A stretch of 64,000 nt of DNA from Mycobacterium interjectum (GCA_002102225.1 LQPB01000059.1:41863-105862), one strand, 5' to 3'; counted from the stretch's first letter, positions 48,941-58,298 are shown. The notes: generated from the letters alone by a model not told the origin. Program-made: numbers and translations.

Positions 48941-49891
48941 TCAGGCGAAGGCTTTGCGGTACTGATCCGGCGAGATGCCAACGCGCCGGAGGAAGTTGCG
49001 TCGCATCGTTTCCGCGGTCCCGAAGCCGCACCGGGCCGCGATCGCGACGACGGTGTCGTCGGTCTCCTCCAACTGCCGGCGCGCGGCTTCGGTGCGGATA
49101 CGTTCGACGTAGTGACCGGGCGCCTCACCCACCTCGTCGGTGAAGACCCGGGTGAAATGGCGCGGGCTCATCGCGGCGCGGCGGGCCAGCTCCCCGATGC
49201 TGTGCTGTCCGCCGGGTTCGGCCTCGATGGCCTCCTGCACCTGGCGGATGGAGGTGCGTTTGGCCCGCGGCATCCACACCGGCGCCGCGAATTGCGTCTG
49301 CCCGCCCGGGCGGCGCAGGTACAGCACCAGCCAGCGCGCGACGGTCTGTGCGACCTCGGTGCCGTGGTCGTCCTCGACCAGCGACAGCGCGAGATCGATT
49401 CCCGCCGTGACACCCGCGGCCGTCCACACCGTCTCCGAGCTCCGCACGAAGATCGGGTCCGGATCGACGTCGATGGCGGGGAACTCGCGGGCCAACCGAC
49501 CGGCGAAGGCCCAGTGCGTGGTCACCCGCCGGCCGTCCAGCAGCCCCGCCTCGGCGGCGAGGAACGCGCCGGTGCAGACGGTGACCACGCGCCGGGCTGT
49601 CCCGGTGACCCTTTTGATCCAACCCACCAGCTCCGGATCGGAGCGCGCATCCTCGACGCCGCCGCCGCCCGGCAGCACGACGGTGTCGATGGCTTCGGTC
49701 GGGTCGGGCAGCGGTTTCGCCAGGAATCCCAGCCCGGTGGCGGTGGTCACCGGCCGGCCGCCGACCGAGGCCATGAGGACGTCGTATCCGCCGCCGGTCA
49801 GCAGCGACGCACCGGTGAACACGTCGTGGGGCCCCACCACGTCGAGCGCCTGCACGCCGGGGAAGCCGACGATCACCACCCTGCGAGTCAT
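48941..49891 (-). CDS. GlxA-family AraC-type regulator (Rv1931c-like)
   Basis: A 316-residue fusion of a DJ-1/PfpI-like sensing domain (1-185; 'RRVVTVCTGAFLAAEAGLLDGRRVTTHW' keeps a cysteine at the elbow) with a C-terminal AraC DNA-binding domain ('SIGELARRAAMSPRHFTRVFTDEVGEAPGHYVERIRTEAARRQLEETDDTVVAIAARCGFGTAETMRRNFLRRVGISP'). It probably senses a small metabolite and regulates the DJ-1 gene after it. The ATG at 49891 opens 'MTRRVVIVGFPG'; the ATG at 49912 adds 7 residues. Confidence 0.92.
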   Translation of the reverse strand: MTRRVVIVGFPGVQALDVVGPHDVFTGASLLTGGGYDVLMASVGGRPVTTATGLGFLAKPLPDPTEAIDTVVLPGGGGVEDARSDPELVGWIKRVTGTARRVVTVCTGAFLAAEAGLLDGRRVTTHWAFAGRLAREFPAIDVDPDPIFVRSSETVWTAAGVTAGIDLALSLVEDDHGTEVAQTVARWLVLYLRRPGGQTQFAAPVWMPRAKRTSIRQVQEAIEAEPGGQHSIGELARRAAMSPRHFTRVFTDEVGEAPGHYVERIRTEAARRQLEETDDTVVAIAARCGFGTAETMRRNFLRRVGISPDQYRKAFA

Positions 49892-50001
49892 GCACTCAGT
49901 CTCGGCCCGCATCCGTCATGGCGTCTACGCCCAGTACCCCACGAATTAGGACATGGCGACCTGACCCCAGGCCCCCGCACCGGGCTTGGCAGACTGTGCC
50001 C

Positions 50002-50496
50002 ATGGCACAGATAACCTTGCGTGGAAACCCGATCAACACCGTCGGCGAGCTTCCTGCCGTCGGATCCCCGGCCCCGGCCTTCACCTTGGTCGGCACGGAC
50101 CTGGGCGCGGTCAGCAACGACCAGTTCAGCGGTAAGCCCGTGGTGCTGAACATCTTTCCCTCCATCGACACACCGGTGTGTGCGACGAGCGTGAGGACCT
50201 TCAACGAGCGCGCGGCCGCGAGCGGCGCGTCCGTGTTGTGCGTGTCGAACGATCTGCCGTTCGCGCAGGCGCGATTCTGCGGCGCGGAAGGCATCGAGAA
50301 CGTCAAGACCGGGTCGGCGTTCCGCGACAGCTTCGGCCAGGACTACGGCGTCAGCATCGTCGACGGCCCGATGGCCGGCCTGCTGGCGCGCGCCGTGGTC
50401 GTGGTCGGCGCCGACGGCAAGGTCGCCTACACCGAGCTGGTGCCGGAGATCGCGCAGGAGCCCGACTACGACGCCGCGCTGGCGGCGGTGGGCTAG
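50002..50496 (+). CDS. tpx: Thiol peroxidase
   Basis: A 164-residue 2-Cys peroxiredoxin of the Tpx type: 'PSIDTPVCATSVRTFN' with the peroxidatic Cys60, and 'CVSNDLPFAQARFC' with Cys80 and the resolving Cys93. It reduces peroxides with thioredoxin. Length and place match Rv1932. ATG 50002 starts 'MAQITLRGNPINTVGELP', the normal N-terminus. Confidence 0.96.
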   Translation: MAQITLRGNPINTVGELPAVGSPAPAFTLVGTDLGAVSNDQFSGKPVVLNIFPSIDTPVCATSVRTFNERAAASGASVLCVSNDLPFAQARFCGAEGIENVKTGSAFRDSFGQDYGVSIVDGPMAGLLARAVVVVGADGKVAYTELVPEIAQEPDYDAALAAVG

Positions 50497-50499
50497 CCT

Positions 50500-53400
50500 T
50501 CACAGTCCCAGCAGCCGCACGGATTCGGCCCGCATGTCCACTTTGCGGACCTTTCCGGTGGCCGTCATCGGGAACTCCTCGGCGATGTGCACGTAGCGCG
50601 GCACCTTGTAATGTGCGAGCTTGCCGGCGCAAAAAGCCCGCACGGCGTAAGTGTCCAGCGGCGGGCGGTTCGGCCGCATCCTGATCCACGCGCAAAGTTC
50701 CTCGCCGTACGTCTCGTCGGGGACGCCGATCACGTGCGCGTCCTCGACATCGGGATGGGTGAGCAGGACGTCCTCGATCTCCCGGGGATAGACGTTTTCC
50801 CCGCCGCGGATGACCATGTCTTTGCGGCGCCCGACGATCACGCAGTACCCGTCGTCTTGCATCACCGCCAGATCCCCGGTGTGCATCCAGCCGTCGTCGT
50901 CGACGACTTCGCGCGTCTGGGCGTCGTCGCCCCAGTAGCCCAGCATCACCGAGTAGCCGCGTGTGCACAGTTCGCCGCGCCGGCCCCGCTTCACGATCTC
51001 GCCGGTGTCCGGGTCGACGATCTTGACCTCGATGTGCGGATGCGCGCGCCCCACGGTCGAGGTCCGTCGGTGCAGGTCATCGTCGATCAGCGTTTGGCAC
51101 GACACCGGGGACGTCTCGGTCATGCCGTAGGCGATGGCCAATTCCGACATGTTGAGTTCGTCGACGCAGCGCTTCATCACTTCGACCGGACAGGAGGCCC
51201 CGGCCATGATCCCGGTCCGCAACGACGATACGTCGCGATCGGCGAGGTCCGGATGTCCCAGCATGGCGATGAACATGGTCGGCACTCCGTACAGGGCGGT
51301 GCAGCGCTCGTGTTCGATGGCCGCCAATGTGGCGGCGGCATCGAAGCCGGGCGCCGGAATCACCATCGTGGCACCGTGTGCCGTGCAGCCCAGGTTGCCC
51401 ATGACCATGCCGAAGCAGTGGTAGAAGGGCACCGGAATGCAGAGCCGGTCCCCGGGGCGAAGCCCGATCAGTTCGGTGACGAAGAACCCGTTGTTGAGGA
51501 TATTGCGATGCGACAGGGTGGCCGCCTTGGGCAAACCCGTTGTGCCGGAAGTGTACTGGATGTTGACCGGATCGGATGGGTCGATCGTGGCCATCCGGTC
51601 GCGCAGCTGCTCGGTGCGCACCCGATCGGCGCCTCGTTTGAACCGTTGCCAGTCGCCCGTTCCGAGGAACACGACGTCGGTCAGCCCGGGAACGCCGCAT
51701 CGCGCCTCTGAGACCACGCCGCGGCAGTCGGAATTCCTGAAATCCGCCGCCGACACCAGCAGTCGGGCGCCCGAATGCCGCAGCACGTACGACAACTCGC
51801 GGGTGCGGTAGCCGGGATTGATCGCCACCAGGATCGCGCCGACCTTGGCCGTGGCGTACTGAAGCATCGTCCACTCCGCGCAGTTGGGCGACCAGACGCC
51901 GACCCGGTCGCCGCGCTCGATGCCGCTGGCCATCAAAGCGCGTGCCACGCAGTCGATCTCGGCATCCAACTCGGCGTACGTCCAGCGCCGGCCGCCGGCT
52001 ACCTCGACGAGCGCCTCGGCGCCCGGGTGCGCCCGCGCGGTGCGCTCGAAGTTGGCCCCGATGGTCTCCTCCAGCAGCGGAGCGTCAACGAGCCCCCTAT
52101 CGTAGGAATCCACCCCCGCATAGGTGTCACGCAGCCGGCTCTTGAGCACCTTGCCGGCGGCGTTGCGCGGCAACTCGTCGACGACGGCGACGCGGCGGGG
52201 ACGTTTATAGCCGGCAAGGTGCGCTCGGCAGTGCGTCTCGACGTCGGCCTCGGAGGGCGGGTCACCGGGGTCGCGCGGGACGACCACCGCCATCGGGATC
52301 TCGCCCCACTTCGGGTCGGGCACGGCGATGATCGCCACCTCCGCGATCTTGGGGTGCGCCGACAACACGTTCTCCAGCTCGGCGCTGTAGATGTTCTCTC
52401 CGCCCGAGACGATCATGTCCTTCTTCCGGTCGACGACATAGATGTAGCCGTCGCCGTCCTGCCGGACCAGGTCGCCGGAATGAAACCAGCCGCCGCGGAA
52501 CGCCTCGGCGGTCTCGACCGCTTTGTCCCAGTACCCCTTCATCAGCAGCGGACCGAGGTAGACGATCTCCCCGATCTCCCCGCGGGGGACGTCGTTCATC
52601 TCGTCGTCGACGATGCGCGCCTCGACACCGAGCATCGGAGTGCCCACCGAGCCGATCTTTTCGATCGCGTCCGCTCCGCGAAGCAGGCAGGTGATCGGGC
52701 TGCATTCGGTCTGGCCGAAGGCGGCCACGATCTCGGCACCGGGGAAGGCGTCGATCATCGTGCGCAGCAACGCCATCGACGCCGGCGCCGCTCCCCACCA
52801 GACCCGCCGCAGCCGGCTCAGATCGCATGACCGCAAGCCGGGCAGCGCGCAGACGGCCTGCCATTGCGAGGGCGTCATCCAGCACGACGTGACTCGCTCC
52901 TCGACGATCGTCCTGACGGCGGCCTCCGGATCGAACCCACCCGACGGCGGGATGATCACCGTGCCGCCGGTGAGGAACGTCGGCAACATTCCCGAGACGC
53001 CGGCGATGTGAAACAGCGGGGCATGCGCCATCCAGCGGTCGTCGTCGTTCCGCCGGCCCAGGGTGGCGACCACGCTGAGGGCGTGCAGGTACAGGTTGCG
53101 GTGGGTGATCACCGCGCCTTTCGGGAAACCTGTCGTCCCAGACGTATACATGATGAAAGCGGGTGCGTCGTCTGCCACCGCGCCGGGGTCCGCGTGATCG
53201 CCCGCGGTGACGGCGATGTCGTCCAGGTCGCCGCCGATGGTGTGCACGCCGCGAACCGATGGCGCCTGGGCGCGTGCCTGGGCTAGCGCGGCTGCACACG
53301 CGCGGTCGACGACCACCACGCTGGCCCCGCTGTCCGCGAGCAGGTAGGCAATCTCGTCGGCGACGAGCCGGAAGTTCACCGGCACCGCGATGGCGCCGAG

Positions 53401-53643
53401 ACGCAGCGTGGCGAACCATACCTCGACGACGTCGAGGCTGTTGAGTCCGAGCACCGCGACGCGATCGCCCGGACGAACCCCGGTCGCGGACAGGGCATTC
53501 GCCAGCCGAGTCACCCGCTCGTTCATCTCGGCAAAGCTGCACCGCCGGTGGGGATCGATGAACGCGACGTCTCCCGGCCGGACTTGGGACTGCCGGGCGA
53601 GGACATCGCTGAGTGTGATGCCGGTGCGTGCCGGGGCGTTCAT
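50500..53643 (-). CDS. Tandem acyl-CoA ligase: two complete adenylate-forming modules in one 1047-residue protein
   Basis: Module 1 (about 1-510) has P-loop 'IMYTSGTTGFPKGAV' (164-178), 'FGQTECSP' (309-316), 'DRKKDMIVSGGENIYSAELE' and the catalytic lysine K498 in 'NAAGKVLKS'. Module 2 (about 520-1047) has 'IQYTSGTTGLPKAAT' (695-709), 'YGMTETSP' (839-846), 'GRRKDMVIRGGENVYPREIE' and K1031 in 'TATGKVRK'. Both look catalytically complete; module 2 resembles FadD35-type medium-chain ligases. Most FadD proteins have one module. A GTG (Val511) in the linker could allow separate translation of module 2. The gene ends the echA13-fadE17-fadE18 operon; I know no such gene at this place in M. tuberculosis. 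Confidence 0.88.
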   Translation of the reverse strand: MNAPARTGITLSDVLARQSQVRPGDVAFIDPHRRCSFAEMNERVTRLANALSATGVRPGDRVAVLGLNSLDVVEVWFATLRLGAIAVPVNFRLVADEIAYLLADSGASVVVVDRACAAALAQARAQAPSVRGVHTIGGDLDDIAVTAGDHADPGAVADDAPAFIMYTSGTTGFPKGAVITHRNLYLHALSVVATLGRRNDDDRWMAHAPLFHIAGVSGMLPTFLTGGTVIIPPSGGFDPEAAVRTIVEERVTSCWMTPSQWQAVCALPGLRSCDLSRLRRVWWGAAPASMALLRTMIDAFPGAEIVAAFGQTECSPITCLLRGADAIEKIGSVGTPMLGVEARIVDDEMNDVPRGEIGEIVYLGPLLMKGYWDKAVETAEAFRGGWFHSGDLVRQDGDGYIYVVDRKKDMIVSGGENIYSAELENVLSAHPKIAEVAIIAVPDPKWGEIPMAVVVPRDPGDPPSEADVETHCRAHLAGYKRPRRVAVVDELPRNAAGKVLKSRLRDTYAGVDSYDRGLVDAPLLEETIGANFERTARAHPGAEALVEVAGGRRWTYAELDAEIDCVARALMASGIERGDRVGVWSPNCAEWTMLQYATAKVGAILVAINPGYRTRELSYVLRHSGARLLVSAADFRNSDCRGVVSEARCGVPGLTDVVFLGTGDWQRFKRGADRVRTEQLRDRMATIDPSDPVNIQYTSGTTGLPKAATLSHRNILNNGFFVTELIGLRPGDRLCIPVPFYHCFGMVMGNLGCTAHGATMVIPAPGFDAAATLAAIEHERCTALYGVPTMFIAMLGHPDLADRDVSSLRTGIMAGASCPVEVMKRCVDELNMSELAIAYGMTETSPVSCQTLIDDDLHRRTSTVGRAHPHIEVKIVDPDTGEIVKRGRRGELCTRGYSVMLGYWGDDAQTREVVDDDGWMHTGDLAVMQDDGYCVIVGRRKDMVIRGGENVYPREIEDVLLTHPDVEDAHVIGVPDETYGEELCAWIRMRPNRPPLDTYAVRAFCAGKLAHYKVPRYVHIAEEFPMTATGKVRKVDMRAESVRLLGL

Positions 53644-53652
53644 CGTCGGGCC

Positions 53653-54750
53653 CTACAGCCCGGCGCGGTCGGCGAGCAACCCCCGGTGGCGGGCGCTGCT
53701 GCCGAAGAGCGCTTCTGTTGTCTTGGCCCGGCGAAAGTACAGGTGCAGGTCGTGCTCCCAGGTGAACGCGATACCGCCGTGAATCTGGATCGCGGACCCG
53801 GCGCACAGGACGTAGGTATCGGCGGCCTGCGCCTTGGCCAGCGGCGCGCTGAGATGGAAGTCCCGGTCCGCTGCGGCACTCATCGCGGCGAACATCACCG
53901 CGGCGCGGGTCGCGTCGATCTCGATCATCATCTCGGCGCAGGCGTGTTTGATGGCCTGGAACGAGCCGATGGGGCGATCGAATTGCCTTCGGGTCCTTGC
54001 GTATTCGACCGTACGGTCGAGGCAGGCCTCCGCGCCGCCAAGCATCTCCGCGGCCAGCAGCGTGCGTGCCACGTCGAGCACCCGCTCCACGTCGTCGGGC
54101 GAGCCGGCGGTCAGCGCTTCGGCCGGCGCCTGCGCCAGCCGCAGTTGGGCGACCGGACGGGTGGGGTCGAACGAGGGCAGGCGCTCGACCTCGACCCCGG
54201 GGGCGTCCGCGGCTACGACGTGGAATCCCACCGCGCCGTCGGCCACCGCCGGGACCACGAACAGGTCCGCGGCGTGCCCGTGCAACACCGGCGCGCACTC
54301 ACCGGTGAGCACGGTGCGGCCTTTCCGCCGTTCGGATCGCACGGTCGCCGAGACGGGGTCCGCGGCGTCGTGCCCGCTGGCCGCAAACGCTCCGATCCGC
54401 TCGCCGCAGAGCAGACCGGGCAACAGGGTCTTGCGTTGTTCTTCGTCGCCCGTCCGCAGGATCGCCTCGATCGCGAAGGTCGTGGCCGCGAGGGGGACGG
54501 GGGTCAGCGCGCGGCCCAGTTCGGTGAATGCGATCGCGGATTCGACGAGGGTGGCGCCCACTCCGCCGTATTCGTCCGGTGCGTGCAGACCGGGGAGCTC
54601 CAGTTCGGTGCACAGCCGGCGCCAGAGCTCGCCGTCGCATCCCTCCGCGGCGGCCGTCTCGCGCACCCGCGCCGGCGGGGCCTGCTCGCGAAGGAAGCCC
54701 CGCAGCGACGCGCGGAAGGCTTCCTGTTCGACGTCGTACCCGAAATCCAT
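53653..54750 (-). CDS. fadE18: Acyl-CoA dehydrogenase, FadE18-like subunit
   Basis: A 365-residue acyl-CoA dehydrogenase, near the 363 recalled for Rv1933c. It has 'ELPGLHAPDEYGGVGATLVESAIAFTELGRAL' in the N-terminal helical domain and 'YARTRRQFDRPIGSFQAIKHACAEMMIEIDATRAAV' in the C-terminal domain. FadE17 and FadE18 homologues form an alpha2beta2 enzyme in M. tuberculosis, each subunit supplying part of the active site, with steroid side-chain-type CoA esters as proposed substrates. It lies 1 bp after the fadE17 stop, so translation is coupled. Confidence 0.93.
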   Translation of the reverse strand: MDFGYDVEQEAFRASLRGFLREQAPPARVRETAAAEGCDGELWRRLCTELELPGLHAPDEYGGVGATLVESAIAFTELGRALTPVPLAATTFAIEAILRTGDEEQRKTLLPGLLCGERIGAFAASGHDAADPVSATVRSERRKGRTVLTGECAPVLHGHAADLFVVPAVADGAVGFHVVAADAPGVEVERLPSFDPTRPVAQLRLAQAPAEALTAGSPDDVERVLDVARTLLAAEMLGGAEACLDRTVEYARTRRQFDRPIGSFQAIKHACAEMMIEIDATRAAVMFAAMSAAADRDFHLSAPLAKAQAADTYVLCAGSAIQIHGGIAFTWEHDLHLYFRRAKTTEALFGSSARHRGLLADRAGL

Positions 54751-54751
54751 G

Positions 54752-55981
54752 TCAGCGCACGGCTTCCCGACGTGGCTCCCTGGGCAGGCCGAGCAGCCGC
54801 TCGCCGATCACGTTGCGCTGGATCTGCGAACTGCCGGCATAGATCGTCGCCGCCCGCGAGTAGAGCAGCTCGTCCATCCAGCAGGCGGGTGAGTTCGGCG
54901 TGCCCGCCTCCGGGACCAGCCGCGCCCCGCCGTTTCCCGGCCCGCGGCGACCGAGCGCATCCAGGCCGAGTATCTCGACGGCGAGATCGGTATAGCGACG
55001 GAAGTATTCGCTCCAGATGACCTTGCTTATCGCCGCCTCCGCGCCGGGCAGCCGCCCGCTCAGCGACAAGGTGAGGCCGCGGTATCCGCGGTAGCGCATG
55101 ATCTGCACTCGCGAGAAGCACCACGCCAGACCGGCCCGGATGTGCGGGTCGGCGTTCATGCCGCGTTCGCGGGCGAGTTCGCACAGCCGCTCGAGGTCGC
55201 GACCGAATTCGATGGCCGCGGTGGTGACTTGCGAGCCGCGTTCGAATCCGAGCAGCGTCATCGCGGTCGGCCATCCGTCTCCAACACCGCCCACCACGTC
55301 GGCGGCTCCGGTGCGGGCCTCGGTGAAGAAGACCTCGCTGAACGAGGAGTGTCCGGCCGCGTTGACGATCGGGCGGACCTCGACGCCGGGTTGCCCCATC
55401 GGCACCAGCAAGAAGGACAGGCCCTTGTGTTTGGGCGCCTCGGGGTTCGTGCGCGCCAGCACAAAGATCCAGTTGGCGGAGTGACCGGCCGATGTCCAGA
55501 TTTTCTGACCGTTGATCACCCATTTGTCGCCGTCGAGCACGGCCCTGGTGCGTACCGAGGCCAGATCAGAGCCGGCGTCGGGCTCCGAGAATCCCTGGCA
55601 CCACCGATCTTCACCGGTGAGGATGCGTGGCAGGAAACGCTTCTTTTGCGCCTCCGTCCCCAGGGCGATCAGCGTGTTGCCCAGCAGGTCGATGCCCAGC
55701 AGGTCGTTTTCGGTCCGTTCGGGCGCGCCGGCCCGCGCGAACTCCTCGGCCAGCACTACCTGTTCGATCGGGGACAGGCCGCCACCGCCGAATTCCCGGG
55801 GCCAGGAAACGGCGACCAGGCCGCAAGCGGCCAGCGACCGCCGCCACTGCAACGCGAACGCTACCCGCTCCTCCGGCGGCAATGCGCCGGCTCCCGACCA
55901 GCCGGCCGGCAGGTGCTCGGCGAGAAAGGCGCGGATCCGGTCGCGAAATGCTTCCGCTTCGGGCGGGTAGGTGATGTCCAA
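54752..55981 (-). CDS. fadE17: Acyl-CoA dehydrogenase, FadE17-like subunit
   Basis: The 409-residue protein equals Rv1934c in recalled length. It has 'GVAVSWPREFGGGGLSPIEQVVLAEEFARAG'-type N-terminal region, 'WCQGFSEPDAGSDLASVRTRAV' (flavin and substrate contacts), 'INGQKIWTSAGHSANWIFVLART' and 'SSQIQRNVIGERLLGLPREP' at the end. It is the partner of FadE18 in a heterotetrameric dehydrogenase. The start lies 15 bp after the echA13 stop. Confidence 0.94.
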   Translation of the reverse strand: MDITYPPEAEAFRDRIRAFLAEHLPAGWSGAGALPPEERVAFALQWRRSLAACGLVAVSWPREFGGGGLSPIEQVVLAEEFARAGAPERTENDLLGIDLLGNTLIALGTEAQKKRFLPRILTGEDRWCQGFSEPDAGSDLASVRTRAVLDGDKWVINGQKIWTSAGHSANWIFVLARTNPEAPKHKGLSFLLVPMGQPGVEVRPIVNAAGHSSFSEVFFTEARTGAADVVGGVGDGWPTAMTLLGFERGSQVTTAAIEFGRDLERLCELARERGMNADPHIRAGLAWCFSRVQIMRYRGYRGLTLSLSGRLPGAEAAISKVIWSEYFRRYTDLAVEILGLDALGRRGPGNGGARLVPEAGTPNSPACWMDELLYSRAATIYAGSSQIQRNVIGERLLGLPREPRREAVR

Positions 55982-55996
55982 GGCGGGCGTCCGGAC

Positions 55997-56938
55997 TCAG
56001 GGGCGGTGCTTGGCCGCGGGCAGGATCTCCGGCGCGGCGCGCCAGTCGTCGAGCCCGTATTCGACGGTTCCGTACGACAGCTTCCCGCCGGTGACCTCAC
56101 CCCAGTGGGCGTGGTTGAGCTGGTGAATCTTGAAGCAGCCATCGAGTGCTGTGGTGAAGCCCATGGCGTCGACGGTTTGGTTCACCGATTCCTTGATGAG
56201 CAGCGCGGCCATGGTCGGGACCTTCGCGATCCGGCGGGCGAATTCCATTGTGCTGGTGGCTAATTGGTCCGCGGGAAATACCTTGCTCACCATGCCCAGC
56301 GTGTGCGCTTCTTCGGCGCCGATGCAGTCGCCGGTCAGCAGCAGTTCCTTCGATTTGCGCGGCCCGAATTCCCACGGATGCCCGAAGTATTCAACCCCGC
56401 ACATGCCGAGCCGGGTGCCCACGACGTCGGCGAACACCGCGTCCTCGCTCGCGACGATCAGATCGCAGCACCAGGCCAGCATCAAACCCGCCGACAGGAC
56501 CGTGCCGTGCACCTGGGCGATGGTGATCTTGCGAAGATTTCGCCACCGCTTCGTGTTCTCGAAGTAGTAATGCCATTCCTGGCGATTGCGCGACTCCACC
56601 CCGCCGAACGTCCCCCCGTTGCACTGATAGGTGGGATGCTGGTCCGGGCCGGGCGAGCGTTCCCGAACATCGTCTGCGGATCCGAGGTCGTGCCCGGCGG
56701 AGAAGGCCGGACCGGCCGCCCGCAGGATCACGACCCGTACCGTGTCGTCGGCTTCGGCGAGTTCGAACGCGGCGCCCAACTCGACCAGCATGCCGCGTGT
56801 CTGCGCGTTGCGTTGTTTCGGGCGATCCAGCGTGATTGCGGCGATACGACCGTCATCGATCGTCTCGTAGGAGATGAAGTCGAACTGCCGCGCGGAAGTC
56901 CGCCGACCACCGACCGGATGCAACCCGGTGACGTTCAT
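55997..56938 (-). CDS. echA13: Enoyl-CoA hydratase EchA13-like
   Basis: A 313-residue crotonase-fold protein, somewhat longer than the usual 260. It has 'ITLDRPKQRNAQTRGMLVELGAAFELAE', the oxyanion segment 'AAGPAFSAGHDLGSADDV', a second turn 'GTVLSAGLMLAWCCDLIVASEDAVFAD' and 'FGHPWEFGPRKSKELLLTGDCIGAEEAHTLGMVSKVFP'. It hydrates enoyl-CoA esters produced by FadE17/FadE18. It is the first gene of the minus-strand operon and is divergent from the Rv1936-like gene. Confidence 0.93.
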   Translation of the reverse strand: MNVTGLHPVGGRRTSARQFDFISYETIDDGRIAAITLDRPKQRNAQTRGMLVELGAAFELAEADDTVRVVILRAAGPAFSAGHDLGSADDVRERSPGPDQHPTYQCNGGTFGGVESRNRQEWHYYFENTKRWRNLRKITIAQVHGTVLSAGLMLAWCCDLIVASEDAVFADVVGTRLGMCGVEYFGHPWEFGPRKSKELLLTGDCIGAEEAHTLGMVSKVFPADQLATSTMEFARRIAKVPTMAALLIKESVNQTVDAMGFTTALDGCFKIHQLNHAHWGEVTGGKLSYGTVEYGLDDWRAAPEILPAAKHRP

Positions 56939-57021
56939 GGCGACTCCTTTTACTGCTCACGGCGCTCTGAAACGGCTGACCCGTGCGAGGTTACGCGCGA
57001 CCACGCCACGATGTCCATAGC

Positions 57022-57036
57022 CAATACGGGGTATTG
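57022..57036. promoter_or_regulatory. Inverted repeat in the echA13/Rv1936 divergent region
   Basis: CAATAC (57022-57027) and GTATTG (57031-57036) form a perfect dyad around GGG in the 221-bp region between the two divergent operons. In M. tuberculosis this pair of operons is repressed by the TetR protein Mce3R, which acts in this intergenic region. The dyad is a candidate site; I did not verify it against the Mce3R motif. Confidence 0.4.
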
Positions 57037-57074
57037 AGAAGGTCGACTCGCTAAAATACCAAGCAAACTGGCAC

Positions 57075-57103
57075 TTGTGTGCAGCGAAGTATCTTGCTAG
57101 TAC
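57075..57103 (+). promoter_or_regulatory. Candidate promoter of the mel2-like operon
   Basis: TTGTGT (57075-57080) and TAGTAC (57098-57103) with 17-bp spacing form a SigA-like promoter. Transcription would begin near 57110, about 50 nt before ATG 57160. Inference from sequence. Confidence 0.42.
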
Positions 57104-57159
57104 TGTGGTATACCTACATCAGTAGGCGCGCGGCCAACGTGAAAACGGGAAGGGTGACC

Positions 57160-58287
57160 ATGGAGATCGGAATATTCCTGATGCCGGCCCATCCACCGGA
57201 GCGGACGCTGTACGACGCCACCCAGTGGGACCTCGACATCATCGAGCTGGCGGATCAACTCGGCTACGTCGAAGCCTGGGTCGGCGAGCACTTCACCGTG
57301 CCTTGGGAGCCGATCTGCGCGCCGGACCTTCTTCTGGCGCAGGCGCTGCTGCGAACGAAATCCATCAAGCTTGCACCCGGCGCACATCTGCTGCCCTACC
57401 ACCACCCGGTCGAACTGGCCCATCGCGTGGCCTATTTCGATCACCTCGCGCAGGGCCGCTTCATGCTGGGCGTGGGAGCCAGCGGGATCCCGGGCGACTG
57501 GGCGCTGTACGACGTGGATGGAAAGAACGGCGAGCACCGCGAGATGACGCGTGAGGCGCTCGAAATCATGTTGCGCATCTGGACCGAAGACGAGCCGTGG
57601 GAGCATCGCGGAAAGTACTGGAACGCCAACGGCATCGCGCCGATGTTCGAGGGCCTGATGAAGCGCCACATCAAGCCATTTCAGAAGCCGCACCCTCCCA
57701 TCGGGGTCACCGGATTCAGCGCGGGCTCCGAAACTCTCAAGCTCGCAGGGGAGCGGGGCTACCTCCCGATGAGTCTCGACCTCAACACCGAATACGTCGC
57801 GACCCACTGGGACGCGGTGCTCGAAGGTGCGGAGCGCAGCGGCCGGACGCCGGACCGCCGCGACTGGCGCCTGGTGCGTGAGGTCTTCGTCGCCGAGACC
57901 GACGAACAGGCCTTTCGCTATGCCGTCGACGGCACGATGGGGCGCGCCATGCGCGAATACGTGCTGCCGACGTTCCGCATGTTCGGCATGACCAAGTTCT
58001 ACAAGCACAACCCGTCGGTGCCCGACGACGACGTCACACCGGAATACCTCGCCGAGAACACCTTTGTGGTCGGCTCGGTGGAGACGGTGGTCGACAAACT
58101 CGAAGCGACCTACGACCAAGTGGGCGGGTTCGGACACCTCCTGGTTCTCGGATTCGACTACATCGATAACCCGGGACCCTGGAAGGAGTCGTTGCGGCTG
58201 CTGGCCGAAGAGGTGATGCCCCGGCTCAACGCGCGCATCGCCAAGAAGCCCCAGCAGCCCATGAAGTCCACCGCCGCGATCGTCTGA
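57160..58287 (+). CDS. LLM-class monooxygenase (Rv1936-like, mel2 locus)
   Basis: A 375-residue bacterial luciferase-like protein: 'MEIGIFLMPAHPPERTLYDATQWDLDIIELADQLGYVEAWVGEHFTVPWEPICAPDLLLAQALLRTKSIKLAPG' and 'FDHLAQGRFMLGVGASGIPGDWALYDVDG'. It would use reduced flavin, possibly supplied by the oxygenase/reductase encoded next. In M. tuberculosis the Rv1936-Rv1941 locus (mel2) is linked to oxidative-stress resistance and host persistence. GGGAAGGG precedes the ATG. It starts the operon. Confidence 0.93.
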   Translation: MEIGIFLMPAHPPERTLYDATQWDLDIIELADQLGYVEAWVGEHFTVPWEPICAPDLLLAQALLRTKSIKLAPGAHLLPYHHPVELAHRVAYFDHLAQGRFMLGVGASGIPGDWALYDVDGKNGEHREMTREALEIMLRIWTEDEPWEHRGKYWNANGIAPMFEGLMKRHIKPFQKPHPPIGVTGFSAGSETLKLAGERGYLPMSLDLNTEYVATHWDAVLEGAERSGRTPDRRDWRLVREVFVAETDEQAFRYAVDGTMGRAMREYVLPTFRMFGMTKFYKHNPSVPDDDVTPEYLAENTFVVGSVETVVDKLEATYDQVGGFGHLLVLGFDYIDNPGPWKESLRLLAEEVMPRLNARIAKKPQQPMKSTAAIV

Positions 58288-58298
58288 GAGGTAGCGCG

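Noticed and set aside
52262..54298. 678-codon minus-strand frame overlapping the tandem ligase and fadE18
   Set aside because: Out-of-frame shadow of two recognisable enzymes; highly Arg-rich.
53548..55020. 490-codon plus-strand frame opposite fadE18/fadE17
   Set aside because: Antisense shadow of two acyl-CoA dehydrogenase genes.
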